A DNA stretch of 57,863 nucleotides from Jejubacter sp036620675 (GCA_036620675.1 JAZHEE010000028.1); one strand, 5' to 3'; positions 9,098-18,143 are shown, counted from the stretch's first letter. Made by a program: numbers and translations. The notes: generated by a model from the letters alone, not told the origin.

Positions 9098-9788
9098 ACG
9101 TCCTCCTGAATACAGGGTGAGCGGGAATAACGATTGGATTTATTATACATGAAAAGTCTTATGTTTATAGTGGTAAAGTTAAAATATTGCTGGCAATGTT
9201 TTATAAATGAAAGATTAAAAAGAAAGGGACTTGATAAGCCGTTTCTAGAGAGGTAGTGAAAATAGTCTGAGACACCTCGTAAATGTAGATGTTGTGGATA
9301 AATCCTGGTCGATCTTGAGTGATGTCTTTGGCGTTATGAACCACTTAAGTGATGAATTTGCTTTATTTTATTCTGATATTTTTTGTGAATTTAGTGTTTT
9401 TATCTGGTTTTTGTTTTTTTTATCACTGGGGTGGAGTTTTTTTATTAATGTTAATTAATCTGATGGAGAAGTAACTGAAATTGTTCTGGATGGTATTTTC
9501 TTGTTTATTTATTGCTGTCTCTGGCTATTATTAATGACGCCAACACAGGGATGCCTGAATGATGTTGCTTACAGGGAATGACTACGCATTTACCAGTACG
9601 CGATGACGTAATGAGGAAAACCTCTATTGCGGGCGACGTATTGTTTATAGGTAGTCATCAGGCAAATAAACAGGACGCCATATAAATAGAACTTTCTCAG
9701 GTAATTATCTGAAAGATGATGGTTTGTGATTCAGCTATCAATTATTTATTGGCAACTCAATCAAGAAACTACAATAGGTTCGAAAAAA
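9098..9788. promoter_or_regulatory. Long AT-rich control region between the regulator and the fimbrial operon
   Basis: No convincing gene is present in these roughly 690 bases. The stretch from about 9340 to 9540 is strongly AT-rich with long T-runs, typical of H-NS-silenced promoters of acquired genes. An inverted repeat ATGACTAC (9578-9585) / GTAGTCAT (9651-9658) flanks 65 bases, and TGCCTGA (9552-9558) / TCAGGCA (9658-9664) lies around it. TATAAAT at 9681-9687 is a possible -10 element for the operon, though no good -35 accompanies it. The pilin mRNA would have an untranslated leader of about 100 bases. Confidence 0.5.
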
Positions 9789-10334
9789 ATGAAATTTAAT
9801 AAAATCGCTCTGGCTATGGCCTGTGCGGCTGGGATGGTATCGGCGTCTGCAATGGCGGCGAAGGACAATGTGCAACCGACTGAAGGAAAAATTGAATTCA
9901 GCGGCGAGTTAGTAAACTCTGCATGTGGTCTGGCTCCGTCTTCCAGCCCGGTGAAAGTGGACTTTGGGCAGATTCCGACCTCTCAGCTGAAAGATGGTCA
10001 GCGTGCCGGTGAAAAGCAGGCGAAGATTGAGCTGCAGTACTGCGATACCACAGTCGCGAAAACTGCGACCGTCACTTATAACCCGACCACCGTGGATGTT
10101 CAGGATAACACGCTGGCAGCCATTACCTCTGGCTCTGCGAAAGGCGCAGGTATTGGTCTGGTAGATAGTGGAAACCAGGATGTAGTTTGGGGTAAGGCGA
10201 GCGCGCAGGTTACGCTGACCGATGATACGACTGAAATTCCGTTCATTGCTTATCTGAAAGCAGACAATGCCTCTGGCAGCGTTACTCCGGGTGACTTCCA
10301 GTCCACGATCAACTTCAAGATCGATTATCAGTAA
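9789..10334 (+). CDS. Major fimbrial subunit (FimA-type pilin)
   Basis: The protein has 181 residues: a signal peptide (about 1-23, ending SAMA), then a pilin domain with the conserved Cys pair (46 and 85) and the C-terminal GDFQSTINFKIDYQ strand recognised by chaperones. Its first-gene position and the hairpin behind it mark it as the major rod subunit. I chose the ATG at 9789 because it gives a proper signal peptide and AGGT lies 9 bases upstream. After donor-strand exchange it would form the fimbrial shaft. Confidence 0.9.
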   Translation: MKFNKIALAMACAAGMVSASAMAAKDNVQPTEGKIEFSGELVNSACGLAPSSSPVKVDFGQIPTSQLKDGQRAGEKQAKIELQYCDTTVAKTATVTYNPTTVDVQDNTLAAITSGSAKGAGIGLVDSGNQDVVWGKASAQVTLTDDTTEIPFIAYLKADNASGSVTPGDFQSTINFKIDYQ

Positions 10335-10341
10335 TTCCCGG

Positions 10342-10373
10342 TGCCGGGTGGGGCGGTAATGCTGCGCCCGGCA
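10342..10373 (+). terminator. Attenuator-like hairpin after the major pilin gene
   Basis: TGCCGGGTG (10342-10350) pairs with CGCCCGGCA (10365-10373) with one G-T wobble, and no T-run follows. Such hairpins between a major pilin gene and the rest of the operon usually cut downstream expression or protect the pilin mRNA, giving an excess of major subunit. Confidence 0.55.
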
Positions 10374-10397
10374 TGATTCTACCTGGGGTATTCCACA

Positions 10398-10940
10398 ATG
10401 TCGGCACTGCGATTTTCATTATCCTGCCTGATGCTATTGACGGTGTCGGCAACGGCTGAAGAGCTCGTTAATACGCACGGCAATGTAAAAATGCAGGGTG
10501 AAATTGTTGAAGCGGCCTGTTATGTCGATCCTCAAGACCGGGATCTGCTGGTTGAGTTTGGCGATATGTCTGCCAGAGAAATATCGGATATTCCGGAAGG
10601 GTTAACCAGCCATAATTTCAGTATTCACCTCCGAGGCTGTTCGCTGGCCAGCACCAAGAAACCTGGCAGCGTCTATCACAGCGCCACCATTACGTTTACC
10701 GGAAATACCGATAGACATAATAAAAATTTATTTGTTGCGTACTCTCCGGGCGACACCTTTGGCATCGAATTATTTGATTATAAAGGGCGAAGCATTAAGC
10801 CAGGCGTGCCATCCCCTGATTATGAACTTAGTTCGGGAAGTAATGTTCTGCGCTTTCGTGCCGCGCTGGTTTCCCACGATCGGCATGTGACTGCCGGAGA
10901 ATTTAGCGCTGTGGCGCATTTTGTTATCGATTATCAGTAA
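10398..10940 (+). CDS. Minor fimbrial subunit, FimI-like
   Basis: The protein has 180 residues with a short signal peptide (about 1-20, ending SATA). A pilin domain follows, with Cys near residues 41 and 76 and the C-terminal EFSAVAHFVIDYQ strand. Its place right after the major pilin is that of fimI or a rod-anchor subunit in type 1-like operons. Its exact place in the fibre cannot be read from sequence. Confidence 0.8.
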   Translation: MSALRFSLSCLMLLTVSATAEELVNTHGNVKMQGEIVEAACYVDPQDRDLLVEFGDMSAREISDIPEGLTSHNFSIHLRGCSLASTKKPGSVYHSATITFTGNTDRHNKNLFVAYSPGDTFGIELFDYKGRSIKPGVPSPDYELSSGSNVLRFRAALVSHDRHVTAGEFSAVAHFVIDYQ

Positions 10941-10949
10941 GGCAGGGAT

Positions 10950-10970
10950 CCTGTTCGCATAAAGAACAGG
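10950..10970 (+). promoter_or_regulatory. Hairpin covering the usher ribosome-binding site
   Basis: CCTGTTC (10950-10956) pairs perfectly with GAACAGG (10964-10970). The 3' arm contains the CAGG that serves as the likely ribosome-binding site of the usher ATG at 10980. The structure could keep usher synthesis low, which is inference. Confidence 0.4.
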
Positions 10971-10979
10971 CAAAAAATC

Positions 10980-13437
10980 ATGGCAAGAAAACTTAAAACA
11001 AAAAAGACTTTCTTTGCTGTCTTTATTGCGTTGTTCTGTTATTCGCAGGTGGCAAAGTCTGATGATGTCGTTGAATTCAATACCGATGTGCTGGATGCCA
11101 GCGATCGCCAGAATGTCGACCTGAAGCGTTTCGCATCGGGAAACTATATTGCGCCGGGTACTTACCTGCTGGATGTGCGTATTAATGGTCAGCAGATCCC
11201 GGAGCAGCAAATTCGCTATGTTGCTGACCCTAAATTACCGGAAAAATCCAGAGTATGCCTGACGCCAGACCAGCTGGCGCTGCTCGCACTGAAGGAAGAG
11301 GCGCAGGACAAAGTTGCCATGCTGTCGTCGGAGTGCGCGGATATCAGCACGCTGCCCGGCGTGATGGTTAATAACAGCGCAGGCGTGCTCAGTATTACGG
11401 TTCCCCAGGCATGGATGAAATATTCGGATCCGGACTGGGTGCCGCCGGAACGCTGGGATAATGGGGTGGCTGGTCTGTTGTTTGACTACAACCTGACCGG
11501 ACAGTTGAGCCACTACCAGGACAGCGGCAGCGATTATCGTTCTCTTTCCGGATACGGACAGGCAGGAATGAACCTGGGGGGATGGCGGCTGCGAGCCCAG
11601 TACCAGGCTGAACTGACTTCCAACAATGGTGGAAACAGTGTGAGCTGGGATCAGATATACGCCTATCGCCCGCTACCGATGATGGCAGCGAAGCTAGCCG
11701 TGGGTGAAATCTACCTCGACTCTCAGCTTTTTGACTCGGTACGCTTCACCGGGATCAACCTGGCGAGCGATGAGCGGATGCTGCCGCCAAACCTGCAGGG
11801 GTATGCGCCGGAGATCCACGGGATCGCGAAAAGTAACGCCAGGGTGACGGTCAGCCAGAATGATCATGTGGTATACCAGACCACGGTGCCCGCCGGTCCT
11901 TTTAACATTCAGGATCTGCGTAGCGCGGTGCGTGGCACCCTGGACGTCAAAGTCGAAGAGCAGGACGGATCGGTTCAGACATTCCAGGTCAATACCGCCA
12001 ACATTCCTTATCTTACGCGACCTGGTTACGTCCGTTACAACACCGCGGTCGGGAAGCCTTCTCGCTACAACCACAAACTGCAGGGGCCTGCTTTTTATAC
12101 CGGTGATTTTTCGTGGGGTATCAGTAATGCCTGGTCTCTGTACGGCGGGAGGTGAACGCTATAACGCGTGGTCGCTGGGGATCGGGCGCGATCTCGACGT
12201 TCTGGGGGCGATGTCTATGGATGTCACCCAGTCCAGCAGCCGGGTTCACGACACCCAGCGCGGAAACTCGGTGAAGTTTAGCTACGCCAAAACCTTTGAT
12301 GAATTCCAGAGCTCCATTACCTTCGCCGGTTATCGCTTCTCGCAGAAGTCCTACCGTACGCTGTCGCAGTTTCTGGACGAAATGTACCAGCACTACGACA
12401 GCATCGGCCATGAGCGGGAGATGTATACCATCACCGGGAATAAAACCTTCTGGGCGGACGATCCGGCCCGGGCGACCACGCTGTTCCTGACTTACACCCA
12501 CCAGAATTACTGGGATCGCGCTTCGCAGGATCGCTACGGTCTTTCGGTGGCGCACTCCTTCAATATTGCCGGGCTGAGTGGAATTACCGCCAACCTGTCC
12601 GCCTGGCGTTCGGATTATCAGGGGCAGCGGGACGATAGCCTGTCTCTGTCGCTTTCTGTCCCATGGGGGGATGGCAACTGGGCGGGTTATGACCTGCAGA
12701 GTACCGGCGGCGATGTCAGTCAGATGGTTTCCTGGAACGATAACCGCCAGGTGAACGATTCGTGGCGCGTTCGCGCGGGACATAGCAGTGATGGCCGGGT
12801 GGCCGTGGACGGTTATTACCAGCATCGGGCCACGATGGCGGAAATGGAGTCCAGTGTGAGCTATCAGCAGGGGCGTTATGCCTCGGTAGGCGGCACACTG
12901 CGTGGCGGCATTACGGCAACCCGCCACGGCGCCGCGCTGCATAACAGCGACGCCAGCCTTAATAGCGCCCGGGTGATGGTGGATACCGACGGTGTGGCAA
13001 ACGTGCCGCTGAATGGTCAACGGGTGCACTCCAACCGCTTTGGGATTGCCGTAGTACCTGATGTGGTCAGTTACCACAGTTTCGATACCCGTATCGACGT
13101 TGACAACATGGATCAGGACATCGAAGCCAACAAAGCCATTGCCACCAGCACGCTGACAGAAGGCGCCATTGGTTATCAGCACTTTGCTGTGGCGCAGGGC
13201 GAAAGAATGATGGCCCATATTCGCAGGCCGGACGGTTCGGCACCGCCTTTTGGCGCCGATGTCTTCAGCCACGCAGGTGTCAGCGTGGGCATGGTGATGG
13301 AGAGAGGCGAAGTGTGGCTCGCAGGCGTCCAGCCGGATGAAACGCTCTCTGTGGTCTGGAGTGGTCAGGCGCGTTGCCAGCTGCGCGTACCGCAGGTCAT
13401 TCGCCACGATAGCGCCGTATTACTGCCGTGCCGCTAA
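10980..13437 (+). pseudogene. Outer-membrane fimbrial usher, frameshifted
   Basis: Together the two frames encode a FimD-type usher of about 818 residues. The first frame (10980-12155) has a signal peptide, the N-terminal domain (FNTDVLDASDRQNVDLKRF) and the first part of the beta-barrel with the plug, ending WSLYGGR and stop. The second continues in another frame from about 12147 (GGERYNAWSLGIGRDLDV) through the rest of the barrel to the C-terminal domain with its Cys pair (ARCQL ... LLPCR), ending at 13437. The break falls in the barrel where family members have two or three more residues, so a small out-of-frame deletion is likely. Neither half alone could secrete pilins. A sequencing error cannot be excluded. 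Confidence 0.85.
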
Positions 13438-13477
13438 TGCGACCGGTCAATTAGTCAGATAAGTGAGAGATTAGGGA

Positions 13478-14239
13478 ATGCATGTGAAACCGTTATGTCG
13501 TTTGACGTTAGGCTGCCTGCTGGCGCTTTCCGTTTACAGTTCGGGCGCGCTGGCGGGCATTGCGCCTGACCGGACACGACTCATTATTACCGGCAGCGAT
13601 CGCTCCGCCAGCGTCAACATGGTGAATACCAGTCCGGATGTGCCATTCCTGGCTCAGTCGTGGGTGGAAGACGCCAGCGGTAAGAAAATCACTGCGCCGC
13701 TGGTGGTGGTGCCGCCGCTGCAGCGCATTAATGGCGGCCAGAAGGGGGTCGCTCGGGTGACGAAAACCGATGGTATTAACAATCTGCCGCAGGATCGCGA
13801 ATCTCTGTTCTATCTGAATATTCGGGAAATTCCTCCTCGTCCGGACAAGCCCAACGTGCTGCAACTGGCGATGCAGTCGCGTATCAAGCTGTTCTATCGG
13901 CCGACGGCTATTATTCCCGCCCATCGCGGCGATGTCTGGCAGAACAAAGTGGTGTTCCACAAAAACGGTAATCAGTTTGTCGCCGATAACCCCACGCCTT
14001 ATTACATCACCATACTGGGGCTCAGCAAAAAGACCGAACGTGAAGGGGGCGGCAAGCTCATGACTTTCCCGGGCGTCATGATCGCGCCGCGGTCATCGCT
14101 TGATATTAAGGTTACCGATCCGTCGGTCAGTAGCTTCGTCATCATGTATGTGAACGACTACGGTGGCCATCCGGAGCTGAAGTATCACTGCGCCGGACAA
14201 ACCTGTACTGCGCTGCCGATGGAGCAGCAACCCCGCTAA
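13478..14239 (+). CDS. Periplasmic fimbrial chaperone (PapD/FimC family)
   Basis: The protein has 253 residues with a signal peptide (about 1-26, ending GALA) and two immunoglobulin-like domains. The conserved subunit-binding Arg is in PDRTRLI, and the Lys is in the signature SRIKLFYRP. The FG/G1 donor strand region is the short type (NVLQLAMQSRIKLF). Cys residues near the C terminus (HCAGQTC) may form a disulfide. The start is uncertain: AGGG lies too close to the ATG at 13478 and is better placed for the GTG at 13484. The chaperone caps pilins in the periplasm and hands them to the usher. Confidence 0.9.
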   Translation: MHVKPLCRLTLGCLLALSVYSSGALAGIAPDRTRLIITGSDRSASVNMVNTSPDVPFLAQSWVEDASGKKITAPLVVVPPLQRINGGQKGVARVTKTDGINNLPQDRESLFYLNIREIPPRPDKPNVLQLAMQSRIKLFYRPTAIIPAHRGDVWQNKVVFHKNGNQFVADNPTPYYITILGLSKKTEREGGGKLMTFPGVMIAPRSSLDIKVTDPSVSSFVIMYVNDYGGHPELKYHCAGQTCTALPMEQQPR

Positions 14240-14255
14240 TAACCGGAGGGAAGCA

Positions 14256-14864
14256 ATGAGATGGACCATTTTGGCACTGCTGGCGTCGACGGCATTGCTC
14301 AGTAGCGGTCAGGCTGCCGAAGGAACGCACGCCCGCGGCGAAGTTTCCGGCGAATACGGTAATGTACATTTTCACGGCAGGGTTTATACCTCGCCCTGCG
14401 TCCTGGATATGGCCTCCCGTGAACAGACGATCGATCTGGGGGATATCTCGGCCCGTCACTTCCGTCAGAAGGGGGATCGCAGCCAGCCGGTGCCGATCAC
14501 GCTGCACCTGAATGACTGCCTGAAGGGGGCCGCCAGGATTATTTCGGATACGCCGGCGCTGGGCGGCGGTGGGGTGACCGTGACGCATTCAACGGCAGAA
14601 ACCGGAATTGGGTTGACCTTTATGGCCGAAGCGGCGCCAGGCAACAGCGATCTGGTTCGGATTCGCGGTGATGTTCAGGGCGCGGGGCTGCGGTTGCTGA
14701 CCAGCCGTGAGCGGCCGTTGAGTCTGCACCAGCCGCAGCAGCTCTATGTGCTGAAGCCGGGAGATAACGTGATTACTCTGATGGCGGCGCTGGAGTCGAC
14801 GGAAAGCAGCGTGACCGCAGGTGAATTTTACGGACTGGTCCGCCTGAAGCTGGAGTATCTATGA
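14256..14864 (+). CDS. Minor fimbrial subunit
   Basis: The protein has 202 residues: a signal peptide (about 1-20), a pilin domain with Cys in TSPCVLDM and LNDCLKG, and the C-terminal SVTAGEFYGLVRLKLEYL strand. A good GGAGG lies 7 bases before the ATG. It sits between the chaperone and the adhesin gene, where FimF/PapF-like adaptors are found, and overlaps the adhesin start by 4 bases (ATGA). A Gly-rich turn (LGGGGVTV) is unusual but not diagnostic. Confidence 0.8.
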   Translation: MRWTILALLASTALLSSGQAAEGTHARGEVSGEYGNVHFHGRVYTSPCVLDMASREQTIDLGDISARHFRQKGDRSQPVPITLHLNDCLKGAARIISDTPALGGGGVTVTHSTAETGIGLTFMAEAAPGNSDLVRIRGDVQGAGLRLLTSRERPLSLHQPQQLYVLKPGDNVITLMAALESTESSVTAGEFYGLVRLKLEYL

Positions 14865-15916
14865 GTATCCTGTTGAGCCGGACCCGGCGGTTAGCACTGG
14901 GCGTTACGTTGTTTATCGGCGCGGCTTCCGCATGGGGGTATACCAACGGAGAGGGGGCGCCAGAAGGGACACTGCACCAGTACAGTATCGATCTGAATCA
15001 CCTGAGCATTGAGGATAATGTGCCCGGGGGGATGGTGGATGATAGCTGGAACCTGGGCGGAGAGTATTCGGTGCGTTTTTACTGCACCAGCAATATCCCC
15101 GTGTCGCCGATTTATTACACCGTGACATCAACCATGACCCCATCAAGTCAGGGAAACAAAGACTATCTGAAACTGAATGACTATATGGACGTTAAGGTCG
15201 AAGTCTATATTGCCGGGCAGCGTAAGCAATATGTGGTCGCGCCTTTTACCAACGAGTCGAATCAATATAACTACGTCGGCTGCCGGCCTCCTTCTCAACT
15301 GGTCAGCAACGTAGAGAGCGGTTCACGAGGCAAAGTGACCTTTATGGTCACCAAACCCATTGTTAACGGCCTGAACCTGACCTCGCAGGATCTGGTGAAA
15401 GTGATGGGACGTCTTGGAAATATGGGCGGCGTGCCTGCCACGCCGATCTCTCAGGTGGTGATCACCTCCGGCATTATTACCGTTCCGGATAAATGCATCA
15501 TTAATCAGGGAAAGACCATTGAAGTGGAGTTTGGCGATATTCCCGGCTCGGCGGAAAAATTAACCGGTAATAACTACGTCAAAAGTGTTCCTGTGCATGT
15601 GGAGTGTAAAGGGGGCAGTTTCGAAACCGGGGCGCTAAATATTCGTATGGGTATTCAGCCTGCTGGCGCTGGCGTAGCCGGTTTTAATACGGACTATCTG
15701 GGCACCAGTGGTTCAGTCGATCGCAGCAATCTGGGCATTGTTCTGAAAGATGAGTCGGGGGCGATAGTCCAGCCGAATAAATTTTATGAGATACCTGACT
15801 TTAACAATAACAAAGGCGACTGGAATCTGACGGCGGCGCCGGTAGCGAAGCCGGGTACCACCGTGACCGAAGGCGAGTTTGAATCTTCGGCGACGATCGT
15901 TGCGGAATTTCAGTAG
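14861..15916 (+). CDS. Two-domain fimbrial tip adhesin
   Basis: The 351-residue protein is about twice the size of the pilins. A signal peptide (about 1-26) precedes an N-terminal receptor-binding-type domain (about 27-215, with Cys in RFYCTS and VGCRPP). A C-terminal pilin domain (about 216-351) follows, with Cys in VPDKCI and HVECKG, and the EGEFESSATIVAEFQ end strand. This is the layout of FimH-like tip adhesins. The N-terminal domain shows no lectin family I recognise, so its receptor is unknown. It is coupled to the preceding subunit gene by ATGA. Confidence 0.8.
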   Translation: MSILLSRTRRLALGVTLFIGAASAWGYTNGEGAPEGTLHQYSIDLNHLSIEDNVPGGMVDDSWNLGGEYSVRFYCTSNIPVSPIYYTVTSTMTPSSQGNKDYLKLNDYMDVKVEVYIAGQRKQYVVAPFTNESNQYNYVGCRPPSQLVSNVESGSRGKVTFMVTKPIVNGLNLTSQDLVKVMGRLGNMGGVPATPISQVVITSGIITVPDKCIINQGKTIEVEFGDIPGSAEKLTGNNYVKSVPVHVECKGGSFETGALNIRMGIQPAGAGVAGFNTDYLGTSGSVDRSNLGIVLKDESGAIVQPNKFYEIPDFNNNKGDWNLTAAPVAKPGTTVTEGEFESSATIVAEFQ

Positions 15917-15927
15917 GTGGGCGGACG

Positions 15928-16479
15928 ATGAAATTTATTTCTATTCGGCGAGCGGTAGCGGGAAGTCTGCTGCTGATGCCGCTGATGGCCTCTGCGGGGG
16001 TAACGCTGCTCGGCGGTGATATGAAATTTCACGGCACCGTCATAGCCTTGCCCTGCGAGGTAGTGAGCGGCGATGAGGTGATTGATATCGATTTCGGCAA
16101 AGTGAATGTCAAAGATATCTATCTGAATAAAAAGGTGGCGATTAAGCCATTGAATATTCATCTGGAGCACTGCCGTACCGATGTGTTTAACAGCGTCTCC
16201 GTTACATTTAACGGCACGGAAGACGATGCGCTGGAGGATCATATCGCCATTACGCCGGATGGGCAGGATGGCGCTTCCGGTGTGGCGATTGGCTTTCAGG
16301 AACTGAATGGCACGCCGATAAAGCTGGGAGAACCCACCGCTGCGCATACGATAACGAAAGACAGTATGGTGCTGAGCTGGCAGGTTTATCTTGAAGGTTC
16401 GCAGGATGCTATTGAGCATCAGACCATCCGCTACGGCGCCTTTGGCGCCACCGCGACCTGGACTCTGAACTACCAGTGA
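15928..16479 (+). CDS. Minor fimbrial subunit downstream of the adhesin
   Basis: The protein has 183 residues: a signal peptide (about 1-23, ending ASA), a pilin domain with Cys in LPCEVV and LEHCRT, and a C-terminal ATATWTLNYQ strand. Finding a further pilin after the tip-adhesin gene is less common than adhesin-last order. It might be a terminator/anchor or a second adaptor. Its stop codon overlaps the start of the oligosaccharyltransferase gene, tying the two together. Confidence 0.78.
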   Translation: MKFISIRRAVAGSLLLMPLMASAGVTLLGGDMKFHGTVIALPCEVVSGDEVIDIDFGKVNVKDIYLNKKVAIKPLNIHLEHCRTDVFNSVSVTFNGTEDDALEDHIAITPDGQDGASGVAIGFQELNGTPIKLGEPTAAHTITKDSMVLSWQVYLEGSQDAIEHQTIRYGAFGATATWTLNYQ

Positions 16480-18143
16480 TGGAAAGAACACCGCCGGCGT
16501 CGTCGCGCGCTTACCGTCTTTTTATTCTGCTCAGCATTCTGTTCTGGTGCGGCACGCTGCATGTTTATGGTGTAAATAACGGCGGTAGCGGCCTGGAACT
16601 TCCCGTAAATATCGGCGCTTGGCTGTATGCCTGTGGTGTGCTGTTCATTATTGGCATCGGCGCCGGACGCAACTGGGCGCTTACCCGTCCGGCACAGCTG
16701 TTTTGCGCCGGAGCGGTACTGTTGATACTGCTTTGTCTGCTGACGCCTGCGGTATGGCGCAGTACCGCGATGATACGCGCCGCTGGTATTGCGGGCGGGC
16801 TGCTGTTCTATCTGCTGTTGTTTCGGCTGCCGCTGGAAGGGCGCGGCAGACGCACGATACTGACTATTTTGTGGTTTGCCGTGAATATCGAATGCCTGGC
16901 GTTTCTGGCCCAGTATTTACGGCTGGCGACATCGCTGTGGGAATTTCCCTGGTGGCGCTATGCCCGCCCCTACGGGATCTTTCAGCAGGTGAACGTGATG
17001 GCGGATTTCGCGGCCTGCGGCGTGCTGCTGTCGATGCTGTTATTTTTTTGCTGCGGGACGTGGCCGCGCCGGGGAATCATGGCGGCGCTTTTGCTGCAGG
17101 GCTTTGTTATCGGCGAATGTCAGTCCCAGACCGGTTATCTGGGCGTTGCCGTAGGGTGGGGATTGCTGATCCTGCTCTTTCCCGGGCGGCGGCGGCAGCT
17201 TACGGGTCTGTTGCTGCTGTTGATTGGTGGCGTTCTGGCAGGAGTCCTGGTTCGCCATCTGTTTATGCTGCCGTTTGTCGATCATAACGAAAGTGTTTAC
17301 ACGCGCTGGGTGGTACTGGCTAACGCCTGGCACATGTTTCTGCTCAACCCCTGGCGCGGCTGGGGCGTTGGTAGCTTTGGCTGGCATTACCTACGGCTGT
17401 TTGGCGGTGAATTCGTGACCAATATGTCCCATCCCCACAATGAAATTTTACTGTGGATGGTGGAAGGGGGCATTGCCGGGCTGGCGGCGGCGGTTATGAT
17501 GCTGAGCGGCGGATGGCTGTTGTGGCTGAAGGGAAACGTATGGCGGCGTGCCACGCTGGTGACGGCGCTGCCGGTAGTGATTCACCTGTTGACGGAGTAT
17601 CCGCTCTACCTTTCCACACCGCACTGGCTTCTGCTGCTGACCGTGCTACGTTGCGCTGACAAGGGGGCGGGATATCGGCTGCCGGTAAACAGAATCACGA
17701 AACTGGTCAGTGGCGTGACCGTACTGCTGGCGCTGGCAGCGGTCCCGATGCTGGTGAGTACGCTGATGGTGCAGCATCGGCTGACCTGGCTGGAGCGCAA
17801 CATGCAACAGCGGCGCCTGGCGCTGCCGGTTCCCCCTGTCGCCTGGCTGCTGTACGACCGCTATCGGTTTGATGCCAGCATGGGCTACCTTCAGCGTTAT
17901 CAGGCTAGCGGTGATGCGCGCTGGCTCCGGCAGTTTCGCGACGAGTCCGGCGATGCCATGCGCGTTGATCCGGATCCGAATATCGCTTTCGTCCGTGTCC
18001 GGGTTGCGCTTGCCGAAAGAGATAGCGTAGCGGCACAGCGACTGCTACGGATCTTTGCCTGGTATTACCCTCATGACGAACGCCTTCCCTGGCTGCGTCA
18101 ACGCCTGGCCCGCCTGAACCATCCATCCCTGGAAACACCATGA
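16479..18143 (+). CDS. PglL-like O-oligosaccharyltransferase / Wzy_C-family membrane protein
   Basis: The protein has 554 residues with about a dozen membrane helices, a large loop and a soluble C-terminal tail (about 430-554). Three motifs point to the PglL/PilO type of protein ligase rather than a WaaL O-antigen ligase: GIFQQVNVMADF (about 166-177, the GxxxQxN signature), SHPHNEILLWMVEGGIAGL (about 317-335, with the catalytic-type His-Asn pair and G-x-x-G), and EYPLYLSTPHWLLLL near 373-387. Such enzymes transfer lipid-linked glycans to Ser/Thr of exported proteins at the periplasmic face. The ATG overlaps the pilin stop by one base; a GTG at 16476 is an alternative start. It is the only glycan-related gene in the cluster, so the donor must come from elsewhere (O antigen or ECA precursors). 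Pilin glycosylation is inferred from context. Confidence 0.75.
   Translation: MERTPPASSRAYRLFILLSILFWCGTLHVYGVNNGGSGLELPVNIGAWLYACGVLFIIGIGAGRNWALTRPAQLFCAGAVLLILLCLLTPAVWRSTAMIRAAGIAGGLLFYLLLFRLPLEGRGRRTILTILWFAVNIECLAFLAQYLRLATSLWEFPWWRYARPYGIFQQVNVMADFAACGVLLSMLLFFCCGTWPRRGIMAALLLQGFVIGECQSQTGYLGVAVGWGLLILLFPGRRRQLTGLLLLLIGGVLAGVLVRHLFMLPFVDHNESVYTRWVVLANAWHMFLLNPWRGWGVGSFGWHYLRLFGGEFVTNMSHPHNEILLWMVEGGIAGLAAAVMMLSGGWLLWLKGNVWRRATLVTALPVVIHLLTEYPLYLSTPHWLLLLTVLRCADKGAGYRLPVNRITKLVSGVTVLLALAAVPMLVSTLMVQHRLTWLERNMQQRRLALPVPPVAWLLYDRYRFDASMGYLQRYQASGDARWLRQFRDESGDAMRVDPDPNIAFVRVRVALAERDSVAAQRLLRIFAWYYPHDERLPWLRQRLARLNHPSLETP

Noticed and set aside
9098..9788. A fimS-type invertible promoter element
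   Set aside because: No FimB/FimE-like recombinase is encoded nearby and the inverted repeats found are short and enclose only 65 bases; kept only as a low-level observation.
12121..13407. A 428-residue open frame antisense to the usher gene
   Set aside because: It has no family resemblance and is explained by codon bias of the sense gene; the sense frames carry clear usher motifs.
16479..18143. Assigning the membrane protein as WaaL O-antigen ligase
   Set aside because: The HPHNE and GxxxQxN motifs and the long soluble C-terminal tail fit PglL-type ligases better, and no lipopolysaccharide core genes are near; not fully excluded.
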